Shown: positions 1 to 4,940 of the stretch, in pieces | Layout: every line of letters begins with the position of its first letter | Numbering within the stretch: position 1 is the first letter of the stretch | NCBI GenBank assembly: GCA_030066475.1 | Contig: JASJBO010000357.1 | Span: forward strand, 1 to 7,523 | Direction: 5' to 3' | DNA length: 7,523 nucleotides | DNA from: Myxococcota bacterium | Lineage (GTDB): Bacteria; Myxococcota_A; UBA9160; PR03 | Notes under the pieces: generated by a model | Databases searched by the model: none | What the model was told of the DNA's origin: nothing | The model's input: the letters and a program-made list of their open reading frames with translations, nothing else | Program-made: the position numbers and the translations under genes

Positions 1-164
<164 letters not shown>

Positions 165-182
165 CTAGGAGACGCGTTGACG

Positions 183-258
183 TGGAGCCCACGAGCGGGT
201 TTGAACCGCTGACCTCGTCCTTACCAAGGACGTGCTCTACCAACTGAGCTACGTGGGC
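183..258 (-). tRNA. tRNA-Thr (anticodon GGT)
   Basis: On the minus strand this is a 76-nt cloverleaf. The acceptor stem GCCCACG pairs with CGTGGGC. The anticodon stem CGTCC/GGACG encloses the loop TTGGTAA (anticodon GGT). The T arm contains GGTTCAAAC and the CCA end is encoded (183-185). It decodes ACC/ACU. It is the fourth and last tRNA before tuf, corresponding to thrT of the E. coli tufB operon. Confidence 0.97.
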
Positions 259-315
259 TTTTCGAGATGCGCCGACTGCTCGACCGGGCCCTGCCCCCCG
301 CGTGTTCCAACCCGA

Positions 316-340
316 CCCGAATGACCGGCCCGAATGACCG
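316..340. repeat. 13-bp-period tandem duplication in tRNA spacer
   Basis: The 12-mer CCCGAATGACCG occurs at 316-327 and again at 329-340, separated by one G. It lies in the 125-bp spacer between tRNA-Gly and tRNA-Thr(GGT). No function is visible. It looks like a local slippage duplication. Confidence 0.8.
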
Positions 341-355
341 TTGCGATGCCCCTTC

Positions 356-385
356 GAAACCGAAAACCTGGAAACCGAAACCCTG
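356..385. repeat. 15-bp tandem duplication touching the tRNA-Gly 3' end
   Basis: GAAACCGAAAACCTG (356-370) is followed directly by GAAACCGAAACCCTG (371-385), with one mismatch. The second copy overlaps the encoded CCA of tRNA-Gly (384-386). In the transcript the 3' trailer therefore repeats the CCAGG-TTTCGGTTTC pattern just after the mature end. This could be a slippage product. Any effect on 3' processing is speculation. Confidence 0.75.
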
Positions 386-460
386 GAGCGGGAAACGGGA
401 TTCGAACCCGCGACCCCGAGCTTGGAAGGCTCGTGCTCTAGCCAGCTGAGCTATTCCCGC
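384..460 (-). tRNA. tRNA-Gly (anticodon TCC)
   Basis: This is a 77-nt cloverleaf on the minus strand. The acceptor stem GCGGGAA pairs with TTCCCGC. The anticodon stem CGAGC/GCTCG encloses the loop CTTCCAA (anticodon TCC). The T arm contains GGGTTCGAATCCC and CCA is encoded (384-386). It decodes GGA/GGG. It corresponds to glyT of the E. coli tufB operon and sits between tRNA-Tyr and tRNA-Thr(GGT) as there. Confidence 0.97.
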
Positions 461-496
461 CCGAAAAAGTGCTTGCCGACCCCATCTGCGCCCTCA

Positions 497-613
497 TTGA
501 ACTCCGCTCGCCTTCGGCTCGCTGCGCGCGCCGGCTGCGCCGGCGCTTGCCGTCCTGTCTGAACTCCGCTCGCCTTCGGCTCGCTGCGCGCGCCGGCTGC
601 GCCGGCGCTTGCC
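497..613 (+). repeat. Two tandem copies of a 54-bp hairpin repeat in the tRNA operon
   Basis: Copies at 498-551 and 560-613 are identical along their whole 54-bp length and start 62 bp apart, with an unrelated 8-bp linker. Each starts TGAACTCCGCTCG, has a small GCC-TTC-GGC hairpin, and ends with a perfect 8-bp stem, GCGCCGGC-TGC-GCCGGCGC (528-546 and 590-608), then TTGC. The pair fills most of the 157-bp spacer between tRNA-Gly and tRNA-Tyr, ending 4 bp from the tRNA-Tyr CCA end. Related copies occur at 4941-4984 and, inverted, at 5088-5153. This is most consistent with a dispersed REP-like intergenic repeat. No coding potential is credible here. Confidence 0.9.
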
Positions 614-617
614 CGCG

Positions 618-703
618 TGGTGGAGAGGGGAGGATTCGAACCTCCGAAGTCGTAAGACAGCAGATTTACAGTCTGCCCCGTTTGGCCGCTTCGGTACCTC
701 TCC
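618..703 (-). tRNA. tRNA-Tyr (anticodon GTA)
   Basis: This is an 86-nt class II tRNA with a long variable arm. The acceptor stem GGAGAGG pairs with CCTCTCC. The anticodon stem GCAGA/TCTGC encloses the loop CTGTAAA (anticodon GTA). The T arm contains GAGGTTCGAATCCTC and ACCA is encoded at the 3' end (618-621). It decodes UAC/UAU. It corresponds to tyrU of the E. coli tufB operon. The spacers on both sides are unusually long, 266 bp upstream and 157 bp downstream. Confidence 0.97.
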
Positions 704-782
704 GTCCCGGTCCGGTCCGCGGCGTTCGACCCGCGGGACTGCGATGCGAAACTCCGATTTCCCCGACTGCGAAGCTCCAGAA

Positions 783-843
783 ACGCAGAAAAGCGTAAGC
801 AACCCGTCCCATCGGCCGCGCCGCGCTCGGCCCACCGGGTTGC
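783..843 (-). promoter_or_regulatory. Nested inverted repeat with T-rich tail in tRNA-Thr/tRNA-Tyr spacer
   Basis: GCAACCCG (799-806) pairs perfectly with CGGGTTGC (836-843), and inside it GGCCG (814-818) pairs with CGGCC (828-832). Read in the transcribed (minus) direction, the outer stem is followed directly by TTACGCTTTTCTGCG, which itself can form an ACGC/GCGT hairpin (783-796). The layout resembles an attenuator or weak intrinsic terminator inside the operon, or an RNase processing structure. The T run is interrupted, so termination is only a possibility. Confidence 0.35.
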
Positions 844-944
844 CATGGATTCACTCTGTCAGTGACGTTGCGCCTGCGAGACGACCCCTCGACGGTTGAC
901 TCGCGCCCCTCTGCCCCTCTCCCTCCACCCGGTCGATCCGCCGA

Positions 945-961
945 CACGACACCGTGTCGTG
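945..961 (-). promoter_or_regulatory. Perfect hairpin just downstream of tRNA-Thr(TGT)
   Basis: CACGACAC (945-952) and GTGTCGTG (954-961) form a near-continuous palindrome around a single C. It folds as a 7-bp stem with a 3-nt loop. In the transcript it starts 8 nt after the CCA end of tRNA-Thr(TGT). No T tract follows, so a role in 3'-end processing or as an insulating stem is more likely than termination. The function is inferred from position only. Confidence 0.4.
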
Positions 962-969
962 GTCCGGAG

Positions 970-1045
970 TGGAGCTGGCGAGGGGACTCGAACCCTTAAC
1001 CTGCGGATTACAAATCCGCCGCTCTACCAGTTGAGCTACGCCAGC
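970..1045 (-). tRNA. tRNA-Thr (anticodon TGT)
   Basis: This is a 76-nt cloverleaf on the minus strand. The acceptor stem GCTGGCG pairs with CGCCAGC. The anticodon stem GCGGA/TCCGC encloses the loop TTTGTAA (anticodon TGT). The T arm contains GGGTTCGAGTCCC and CCA is encoded (970-972). It decodes ACA/ACG and is the first gene of the tRNA-tuf operon (thrU position in E. coli). A promoter-like sequence lies 18 bp upstream of its 5' end. Confidence 0.97.
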
Positions 1046-1063
1046 CCAGCATGGCGATCGCGC

Positions 1064-1091
1064 ATGATAGCCGATGCCCAACCCCCGGCAA
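1064..1091 (-). promoter_or_regulatory. Putative sigma70-type promoter of the tRNA-tuf operon
   Basis: On the minus strand, TTGCCG (1086-1091) lies 16 bp upstream of TATCAT (1064-1069). This is a good match to -35/-10 boxes in otherwise very GC-rich DNA. It falls exactly between the rlmB stop (1094-1096) and tRNA-Thr(TGT), whose 5' end is 18 bp past the -10. The bases after the -10 (GCGCGAT) are GC-rich, like the discriminator of stringently controlled stable-RNA promoters. Growth-rate or ppGpp control is therefore plausible but inferred. Confidence 0.5.
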
Positions 1092-1093
1092 CA

Positions 1094-2020
1094 TCAGGGG
1101 AACTCGGGCGTCGCGGCTGGTTTCCGGAGCCCGGGACCGACCGCCTTGTCCCCGAGGGGGGCGGCATCTGGGGCTGCGCGGGCGCGCTGTCGGCGGCGCC
1201 AGTCGAATAGCACCACGGCCGCCGCGGTCGCCACGTTCAGCGACGCCACGGCTCCCCCCATGGGGATGCCGAAGCACTCGTCGGCCTGCTCCCGGACGAG
1301 CCGGCGCAGGCCCCGGCCCTCCGCGCCCAGGAGCAGCACCAGACGCCCCTCGAAGAGCCGGTCGGGGGCGGCGAACAGGTCCCGTCCGGCGCTCGGGTCC
1401 GCGGCGTAGACCCAGAACTCCCGCTCCTTGAGGGAGCGCAGGGCGCGGGCCAGGTTGGTGACCCGCGCCACGGGCAGGTGCTCGAGCGCTCCGGCGCTCG
1501 CTCGCGAGACCGCGGGGCTCAGCGGCGCGGAGTGGCGCTCGGGCACCACCACCCCCACCACCCCTGCCGCGTCCGCCACGCGCAGCAACGCCCCCAGGTT
1601 CTGGGGATCCTCCACGCGGTCGAGGGCGAGCAGCCAGCAGTCCGGCCCGCCCGCCGCGAGATCCGCGAGCGTCACCTCGGGAAGCGGACCCACCTCGAGC
1701 ATTACGCCCTGATGGGGAGTCCCCTCGGGTGCAGCCTGGTCGAAGCGCTCGGCCGGAAGCTCTTCGCAGGGCACCCTCAGCTCTCGCGCCCGCTCGAGCA
1801 GCGCGCCCAGCTCCGGGCGCGGGCCGGCTCCGGCCGAGCGCCGCAGCCGGAGCTGGTGCAGCACGCGCCGACGGGCCCGCAGCGCCTCGCCGACGGAGTG
1901 GATGCCGAGCAGCCAATCGCGCTCGGCATCGCGTCGGCGCGGGGAAGGGGCTCGGGCCCGCTCGCGGGGTCGGGGTCGCAATCGCTGGCGCCTCTCGGGC
2001 TCGGCGCGGCATCCGAGCAC
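1094..2020 (-). CDS. rlmB: 23S rRNA (guanosine-2'-O-)-methyltransferase RlmB (SPOUT/TrmH family)
   Basis: This family 2'-O-methylates a guanosine in the P loop of 23S rRNA (G2251 in E. coli) using S-adenosylmethionine. The 308-residue product has the N-terminal substrate-binding domain from GIHSVGEAL (residues 39-47) to HQGVMLEV (103-110). It then shows all three SPOUT trefoil-knot motifs: DRVEDPQNLGALLRVA (134-149), LLLGAEGRGL (229-238) and IPMGGAVASLNVATA (252-266). The conserved SAGALEHLPVARV (175-187) is also present. The core of about 240 residues matches the usual family length. It carries an Arg-rich N-terminal extension of about 36 residues and a basic tail of about 30. The start shown is a GTG with only a distant GGAG upstream. 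The frame is open further upstream but has no better start. It lies 73 bp after the PATAN gene and just before the tRNA operon promoter. Confidence 0.9.
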   Translation of the reverse strand: MLGCRAEPERRQRLRPRPRERARAPSPRRRDAERDWLLGIHSVGEALRARRRVLHQLRLRRSAGAGPRPELGALLERARELRVPCEELPAERFDQAAPEGTPHQGVMLEVGPLPEVTLADLAAGGPDCWLLALDRVEDPQNLGALLRVADAAGVVGVVVPERHSAPLSPAVSRASAGALEHLPVARVTNLARALRSLKEREFWVYAADPSAGRDLFAAPDRLFEGRLVLLLGAEGRGLRRLVREQADECFGIPMGGAVASLNVATAAAVVLFDWRRRQRARAAPDAAPLGDKAVGPGLRKPAATPEFP

Positions 2021-2093
2021 TCCGCGGATCGACTCCGTCGCCTCGGTGGGCGCGCCCGCTGGGCGCTTGCAGGGGGCTTCTGCCGCGTCGTCT

Positions 2094-3350
2094 CTAGCTG
2101 CGGATGCTAGCGCGCAGCGGCTCCGCGCCGGCCAGCAGGCCGTCGGCGTCCTCGATGGCGGGGTGGTTCTTGAGCTCGAACTCGAGGTACTCGACCAGGC
2201 CCCCGAGCGCCTCGCGGGTGGTCTGCGCCGGATCGGTGCCCGCCACCAGGGCGCGCTCGGCGAGCTGCTCGGGGTCGAGCCCGCCGGAGGCGCCCGGCTC
2301 GAGCCCGCCCAGCAGCTCCGGGAAGCGCACCGCGACCTCGGCCACGGCCTGGGCGAAGCGGGCGCGTACCGGCTCGACCCCTTCGGCCGCGATCAGGGGC
2401 ACGAGCAGCTCGTCGATCAGCTTGGCGGCGGCGCGCGCCAGCCGCGCCGGCTCCTCGCCGCGCACCCGCTGCGTGCAGTCGGGATCCTCGACGGCGCGCC
2501 GCATGCGCACCGCGCCGGCGCGGTGCAGGAGCTGGATGGTGCGCGCCGCCGTGGCGGGGTCGAAGCCCGCCCGGTGGCACACCGAGGCGAACGACGACTC
2601 CTCGCGCAACGCGTCGAACAGCACGCGCTCGGCGCCGGAGACGCTGTCGCGCTTGTGGGGTACCGACTCGAGCCGCACCCGGGGCTCCGACAGCGTCTCG
2701 ACGAAACGGTCGAGCTCGTCGCGCCAGCGCAGCCCTTCCTCGACCAGCCGCTGCGTGGGCAGCGACAGACGCACGACGTTGTCGGGCTGCACGTCGCCGT
2801 CCCAGAAGCACGCGATGCCGGTCGGGTGGAAGAACAGCGAGCGGACGATCTCGGCCACCTGGCGTTGGAGCCCGGCCCACAGCTCGCGGGGCGACACGGC
2901 GCCGCGCTCGACCAGCGCCTTGCCGAAGCGCTGCGGGGGGTTGAAGGCACGCTCGGCCTCGCGGAGCTGCTCGAGCGTGATCACTCCGGCCCGCACCAGG
3001 GAGTGGCCCAGGCGGTCGATGCGCTGGTTGGACGCCGCGAAGATCACCTCTCCGCGGTGCAGGTAGACCGCCTTGGTGACTCCCTCGTCGGCGAAGTGGA
3101 GCAGGCCCGACTTGCCCGCGCCGTGCACCCAGCCGAGCAGCTCGGCCATCGGAAGGCAGCGGACGTCTGCCAGCAGCGAGATCGTGCGCTCGGCAGGCAG
3201 CGACGGGGCGTCGGCGCCGCGCAGCTCGAGCAGCAGCGCCAGCGGGGTGAGCGCGGCGATGCGGACGGAGTCCTGGGCGCCGAGTCCGAGCTGCTCGCGC
3301 GCCGCAGCCGCGAGAGAGAGCGCCGTCCCGTCCGCCCGACCCGACTCCAT
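2094..3350 (-). CDS. PATAN/DUF4388 domain protein with AbrB-like N terminus
   Basis: The product is 418 residues, with no signal peptide or membrane segment. Residues about 10-45 (LSLAAAAREQLGL, then DSVRIAALTPLALLLEL) resemble an AbrB/SpoVT-type swapped-hairpin fold. This is a weak resemblance by eye. Residues about 57-190 fit a PATAN/DUF4388 domain: LLGWVHGAGKSGLLHF (71-86), AVYLHRGEVIFAAS (94-107), LGHSLVRAGVITLEQL (114-129), FGKALVERGAVSPREL (142-157) and FFHPTGIACFW (173-183). Residues about 238-285 look like a winged-helix segment (VLFDALREESSF, then TIQLLHRAGAVRMR), and the rest is alpha-helical. PATAN proteins are usually linked to bacterial signal transduction. A specific partner cannot be named here. 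The ATG at 3350 was chosen because GGAGGT sits 4 bases upstream; a longer reading from 3434 adds only Arg-rich sequence. It may share a transcript with rlmB. Confidence 0.85.
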   Translation of the reverse strand: MESGRADGTALSLAAAAREQLGLGAQDSVRIAALTPLALLLELRGADAPSLPAERTISLLADVRCLPMAELLGWVHGAGKSGLLHFADEGVTKAVYLHRGEVIFAASNQRIDRLGHSLVRAGVITLEQLREAERAFNPPQRFGKALVERGAVSPRELWAGLQRQVAEIVRSLFFHPTGIACFWDGDVQPDNVVRLSLPTQRLVEEGLRWRDELDRFVETLSEPRVRLESVPHKRDSVSGAERVLFDALREESSFASVCHRAGFDPATAARTIQLLHRAGAVRMRRAVEDPDCTQRVRGEEPARLARAAAKLIDELLVPLIAAEGVEPVRARFAQAVAEVAVRFPELLGGLEPGASGGLDPEQLAERALVAGTDPAQTTREALGGLVEYLEFELKNHPAIEDADGLLAGAEPLRASIRS

Positions 3351-3519
3351 GGACACCTCCGCGCTCTCCTGTTCGACGCGGAGCCAGCTGCGCTTGAGCC
3401 GCCGGTCGACGGGCGAGCCGCGGCGGCGCCGCACGCGGCGGCGGCGGCGGGATGCGTCGGGGAGTTGCGCTCAAGCTGCTCGCGCACGACGCCGATGGGC
3501 GCGCCAGGAGGGGTTGCCC
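3351..3519. other. GC-rich divergent intergenic region (first part)
   Basis: The space between the PATAN gene and the small plus-strand gene is 327 bp. This part holds the PATAN ribosome-binding site (GGAGGT on the minus strand, 3355-3360), a (CGG)5 run at 3436-3450, and an 8-bp inverted repeat, GCTTGAGC (3392-3399) with GCTCAAGC (3469-3476). I see no convincing -10 box for the PATAN gene. Confidence 0.5.
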
Positions 3520-3642
3520 ATGACGGACGGTGCGGCGAACGGTCGGCCGTTCTCGCACGGCACGCGCCGCCAAGGCCTTCACGGCCCGCGCGGCAGCGTG
3601 TCCGTCCACGCGTTCGTGCCGCGGCCGCCCCGTGCAGCTTGA
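3520..3642 (+). CDS. Possible 40-residue small ORF with a strong Shine-Dalgarno sequence
   Basis: This is an ATG-started ORF of 40 codons, MTDGAANGRPFSHGTRRQGL onward, ending in PRPPRAA. It is supported by a perfect AGGAGG (3506-3511) eight bases before the ATG. About four fifths of third codon positions are G/C, lower than I would expect for the neighbouring genes. The product is Arg/Gly/Pro-rich with no recognisable domain. The stop overlaps the putative promoter of the next gene. A perfect 6-bp inverted repeat GAACGG-TCGG-CCGTTC (3537-3552) lies inside it and could instead mark a regulatory site. The strong RBS is the only real argument for translation. Confidence 0.22.
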   Translation: MTDGAANGRPFSHGTRRQGLHGPRGSVSVHAFVPRPPRAA

Positions 3643-3668
3643 TCGGCCTCGCCGCCCGACGGTATGCT
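3639..3668 (+). promoter_or_regulatory. Putative promoter of the 105-residue protein gene
   Basis: TTGATC (3639-3644) and TATGCT (3663-3668) are separated by 18 bp, a reasonable sigma70-like pair. The -10 ends only 9 bp before the ATG at 3678, so transcription would start within a few bases of the start codon and give a nearly leaderless mRNA. No Shine-Dalgarno sequence fits between, which agrees with that reading. Confidence 0.45.
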
Positions 3669-3677
3669 CCCGGTCCC

Positions 3678-3995
3678 ATGCGGCCCCCCGGGACCTACAA
3701 GATCGCGAGCCGGAACCGCGCCTTCGAGGCGTATCTCGAGCCCGAGATGCGCAGTGCGCGGCGCGCGCTGCGCATCCTGGAGTCGCTGCGCAGCGAGATC
3801 CGGGAGGGAGGCGGGGGCGAGCAGCTCCGCATCCGCCGCATCTTCGAGAACCCGCGCGAGATCTTCCGGCTCGAGCTGGAGCTGCCGGCCCTCGGCTACC
3901 AGCGCACCACCCTGCTGGACCGCGATGCGCTCGAGACGCTGCTGGAAGCCGATGACGTCCGGGCCCTCGTCCGCGAACGCGTCTCGCTCGGCTGA
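3678..3995 (+). CDS. Small hypothetical protein (105 residues)
   Basis: I do not recognise this family. The product starts MRPPGTYKIASRNRAFEAYL and is charged and soluble, with no signal peptide or membrane segment. Residues about 14-42 are a likely long helix (AFEAYLEPEMRSARRALRIL). Residues about 49-73 look like paired strands (LRIRRIFENPREIFRLELEL), and 74-103 another helical part (LLDRDALETLLEADDVRALV). The heptad-like hydrophobics, GC-rich third positions and balanced composition look like real protein rather than a shadow frame. The ATG at 3678 is chosen because a promoter-like pair ends 9 bp before it; the frame stays open upstream but reads only low-complexity sequence. The gene ends 4 bp from the convergent tRNA-Leu. 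A minus-strand frame across the same DNA is less credible because it begins inside the tRNA. Confidence 0.68.
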   Translation: MRPPGTYKIASRNRAFEAYLEPEMRSARRALRILESLRSEIREGGGGEQLRIRRIFENPREIFRLELELPALGYQRTTLLDRDALETLLEADDVRALVRERVSLG

Positions 3996-3999
3996 GTGC

Positions 4000-4085
4000 T
4001 GGTGCCCGGGGCAGGACTCGAACCTGCACGGCCTGAGGCCAAGCGATTTTAAGTCGCCCGCGTCTACCCGTTTCGCCACCCGGGC
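4000..4085 (-). tRNA. tRNA-Leu (anticodon TAA)
   Basis: This is an 86-nt class II tRNA on the minus strand. The acceptor stem GCCCGGG pairs with CCCGGGC. The anticodon loop CTTAAAA (anticodon TAA) sits in a GGCGA/TCGCT stem with one G-T pair. The long variable arm forms GGCC-TCA-GGCC. The T arm contains GCAGGTTCGAGTCCTGC and CCA is encoded (4000-4002). It decodes UUA/UUG, codons that should be rare in so GC-rich a genome. It stands alone, converging on the 105-residue gene and diverging from the glycosyltransferase gene. Confidence 0.97.
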
Positions 4086-4098
4086 CTAGAGGGCTGGC

Positions 4099-4127
4099 AG
4101 GATACCCCGCTCCATGTTCCACGGAAA
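4099..4127 (-). promoter_or_regulatory. Possible tRNA-Leu promoter overlapping the glycosyltransferase start
   Basis: On the minus strand, TATCCT (4099-4104) is a fair -10 box. It would place the transcription start about 7 bases before the mature tRNA-Leu 5' end (4085). A 17-bp spacer leads to TTTCCG (4122-4127), a poor -35 lying within the first codons of the divergent gene. Support rests on the -10 and its position. Confidence 0.3.
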
Positions 4128-4908
4128 CAAGATCATCGTCGTGATGCCCGCCTACAACGCGGCGCTCACTCTCGAACGCACCTACCGCGAGATCCCTCTC
4201 GACATCGTCGACGAGGTCGTGCTGACCGACGATGCCAGCCAGGACGAGACGGTGGCGGAGGCGCAGCGCCTCGGGCTGCGCACGCTGGTGCACGAGGCCA
4301 ATCGCGGCTACGGCGGCAACCAGAAGACCTGCTACCAGGAGGCGCTGCGGCTGGGCGCAGACGTCACCGTGATGCTCCACCCCGACTACCAGTACTCCCC
4401 GCGCCTGATCGCAGCGATGGTCGGGATGATCGTCGACGGCCCCTTCGACGTCGTGCTCGGCTCGCGCATTCTGGGCGGGCGCGCGCGCCAGGGCGGCATG
4501 CCGCTGTACAAGTACGTCTCGAACCGCTTCCTCACCATGGCGCAGAACGCGCTCCAGGGCTCGAAGCTCTCGGAGTTCCACACCGGCTACCGCGCGTTCT
4601 CGCGCCCGGTCCTGGAGTCGATCGCGCTGCTCGAGAACTCCGACGACTTCGTGTTCGACAACCAGATGCTCGCGCAGATCCTGCATGCCGGCTTCGAGAT
4701 CGGCGAGGTGAGCTGCCCGGCGAGCTACTTCCCGGAGGCCTCGTCGATCAACTTCCAGCGCTCCGTGAAGTACGGACTCGGCTGCCTGTACACGGCGCTC
4801 CAGTACTTCCTGCAGCGACACGGCCTGGCGTCGTACCGGATCTTCGCGCCCGAAGGGCGTCGCCTGCCGCAGCCGGCCAGCGACGGCGCGGCCGAAGGCC
4901 GCGCCTAG
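4114..4908 (+). CDS. Family 2 glycosyltransferase (GT-A fold, DPM1-like)
   Basis: The product is 264 residues and looks cytosolic, with no clear membrane helix. It probably transfers a sugar from a nucleotide- or polyprenyl-type donor; the exact substrate cannot be read from sequence. It has the GT2 start IIVVMPAYNAALTLERTY (7-24), then DEVVLTDDASQDET (33-46) for nucleotide binding, and EANRGYGGNQKTCYQEAL (61-78). HPDYQY (89-94) stands at the DXD metal-binding position, with His in place of the usual first Asp as in many relatives. LGSRILGG (115-122) and SEFHTGYRAFSR (153-164) are the conserved acceptor-side motifs. The ATG at 4114 fits the family's start; only a weak GGCAGGA lies upstream. 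The C-terminal 20 residues are low complexity. The gene stands alone on its strand and a strong hairpin follows the stop directly. A role in envelope polysaccharide or lipid glycosylation is an inference. Confidence 0.88.
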   Translation: MFHGNKIIVVMPAYNAALTLERTYREIPLDIVDEVVLTDDASQDETVAEAQRLGLRTLVHEANRGYGGNQKTCYQEALRLGADVTVMLHPDYQYSPRLIAAMVGMIVDGPFDVVLGSRILGGRARQGGMPLYKYVSNRFLTMAQNALQGSKLSEFHTGYRAFSRPVLESIALLENSDDFVFDNQMLAQILHAGFEIGEVSCPASYFPEASSINFQRSVKYGLGCLYTALQYFLQRHGLASYRIFAPEGRRLPQPASDGAAEGRA

Positions 4909-4916
4909 CTGGCGAT

Positions 4917-4937
4917 GCGCGTGCCAGAGGCACGCGC
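4917..4937 (+). terminator. Strong hairpin directly after the glycosyltransferase stop
   Basis: GCGCGTGCC (4917-4925), loop AGA, then GGCACGCGC (4929-4937) is a perfect 9-bp GC-rich stem starting 8 bp after the stop codon. No T tract follows (CAGCCTTCG), so it is not a textbook intrinsic terminator. Position and stability suggest a 3'-end or mRNA-stabilising element. A further 6-bp inverted repeat (CGCCTG/CAGGCG, 5011-5028) lies downstream in the same convergent region. Confidence 0.4.
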
Positions 4938-4940
4938 CAG

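Noticed and set aside
183..460. tRNA-associated integration site (att) or genomic island boundary
   Set aside because: I looked for integrase fragments or a direct repeat of a tRNA 3' end flanking foreign DNA. The only repeat touching a tRNA end is a 15-bp local tandem duplication, and the tRNA-tuf order is a conserved housekeeping arrangement.
498..613. CRISPR array
   Set aside because: There are only two units with an 8-bp linker and no spacers of CRISPR size. The unit itself is a GC-rich hairpin with relatives elsewhere in the window.
1008..2012. Long minus-strand open frame overlapping rlmB and tRNA-Thr(TGT)
   Set aside because: It reads as Arg/Ala/Gly/Pro-rich sequence in another frame of rlmB and ends inside a tRNA. 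GC-rich genes routinely leave such open shadow frames.
2048..2070. GGGCGCGCCC palindrome followed by GCGCTTGC, resembling the repeat-family tail
   Set aside because: It lacks the TGAACTCCGC head and the GCTGCGCGC core. The short tail match is expected by chance at this base composition.
3436..3450. (CGG)5 trinucleotide run
   Set aside because: It is a simple low-complexity tract in very GC-rich DNA outside any supported coding frame, with no sign of function.
3392..3476. Inverted repeat GCTTGAGC/GCTCAAGC flanking GC-rich DNA
   Set aside because: The 8-bp arms are 69 bp apart, do not extend, and coincide with no promoter element. Chance is a sufficient explanation.
1902..3677. Upstream part of a very long plus-strand open frame reaching to 3995
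   Set aside because: It is antisense to the PATAN gene and reads as low-complexity Arg/Ala/Gly/Leu-rich sequence. Only the part from the ATG at 3678 has protein-like composition and a promoter.
3579..4079. Minus-strand open frame of 166 codons opposite the 105-residue gene
   Set aside because: Its start and first residues lie inside the tRNA-Leu gene, and the sequence is the antisense reading of a better-supported plus-strand gene.
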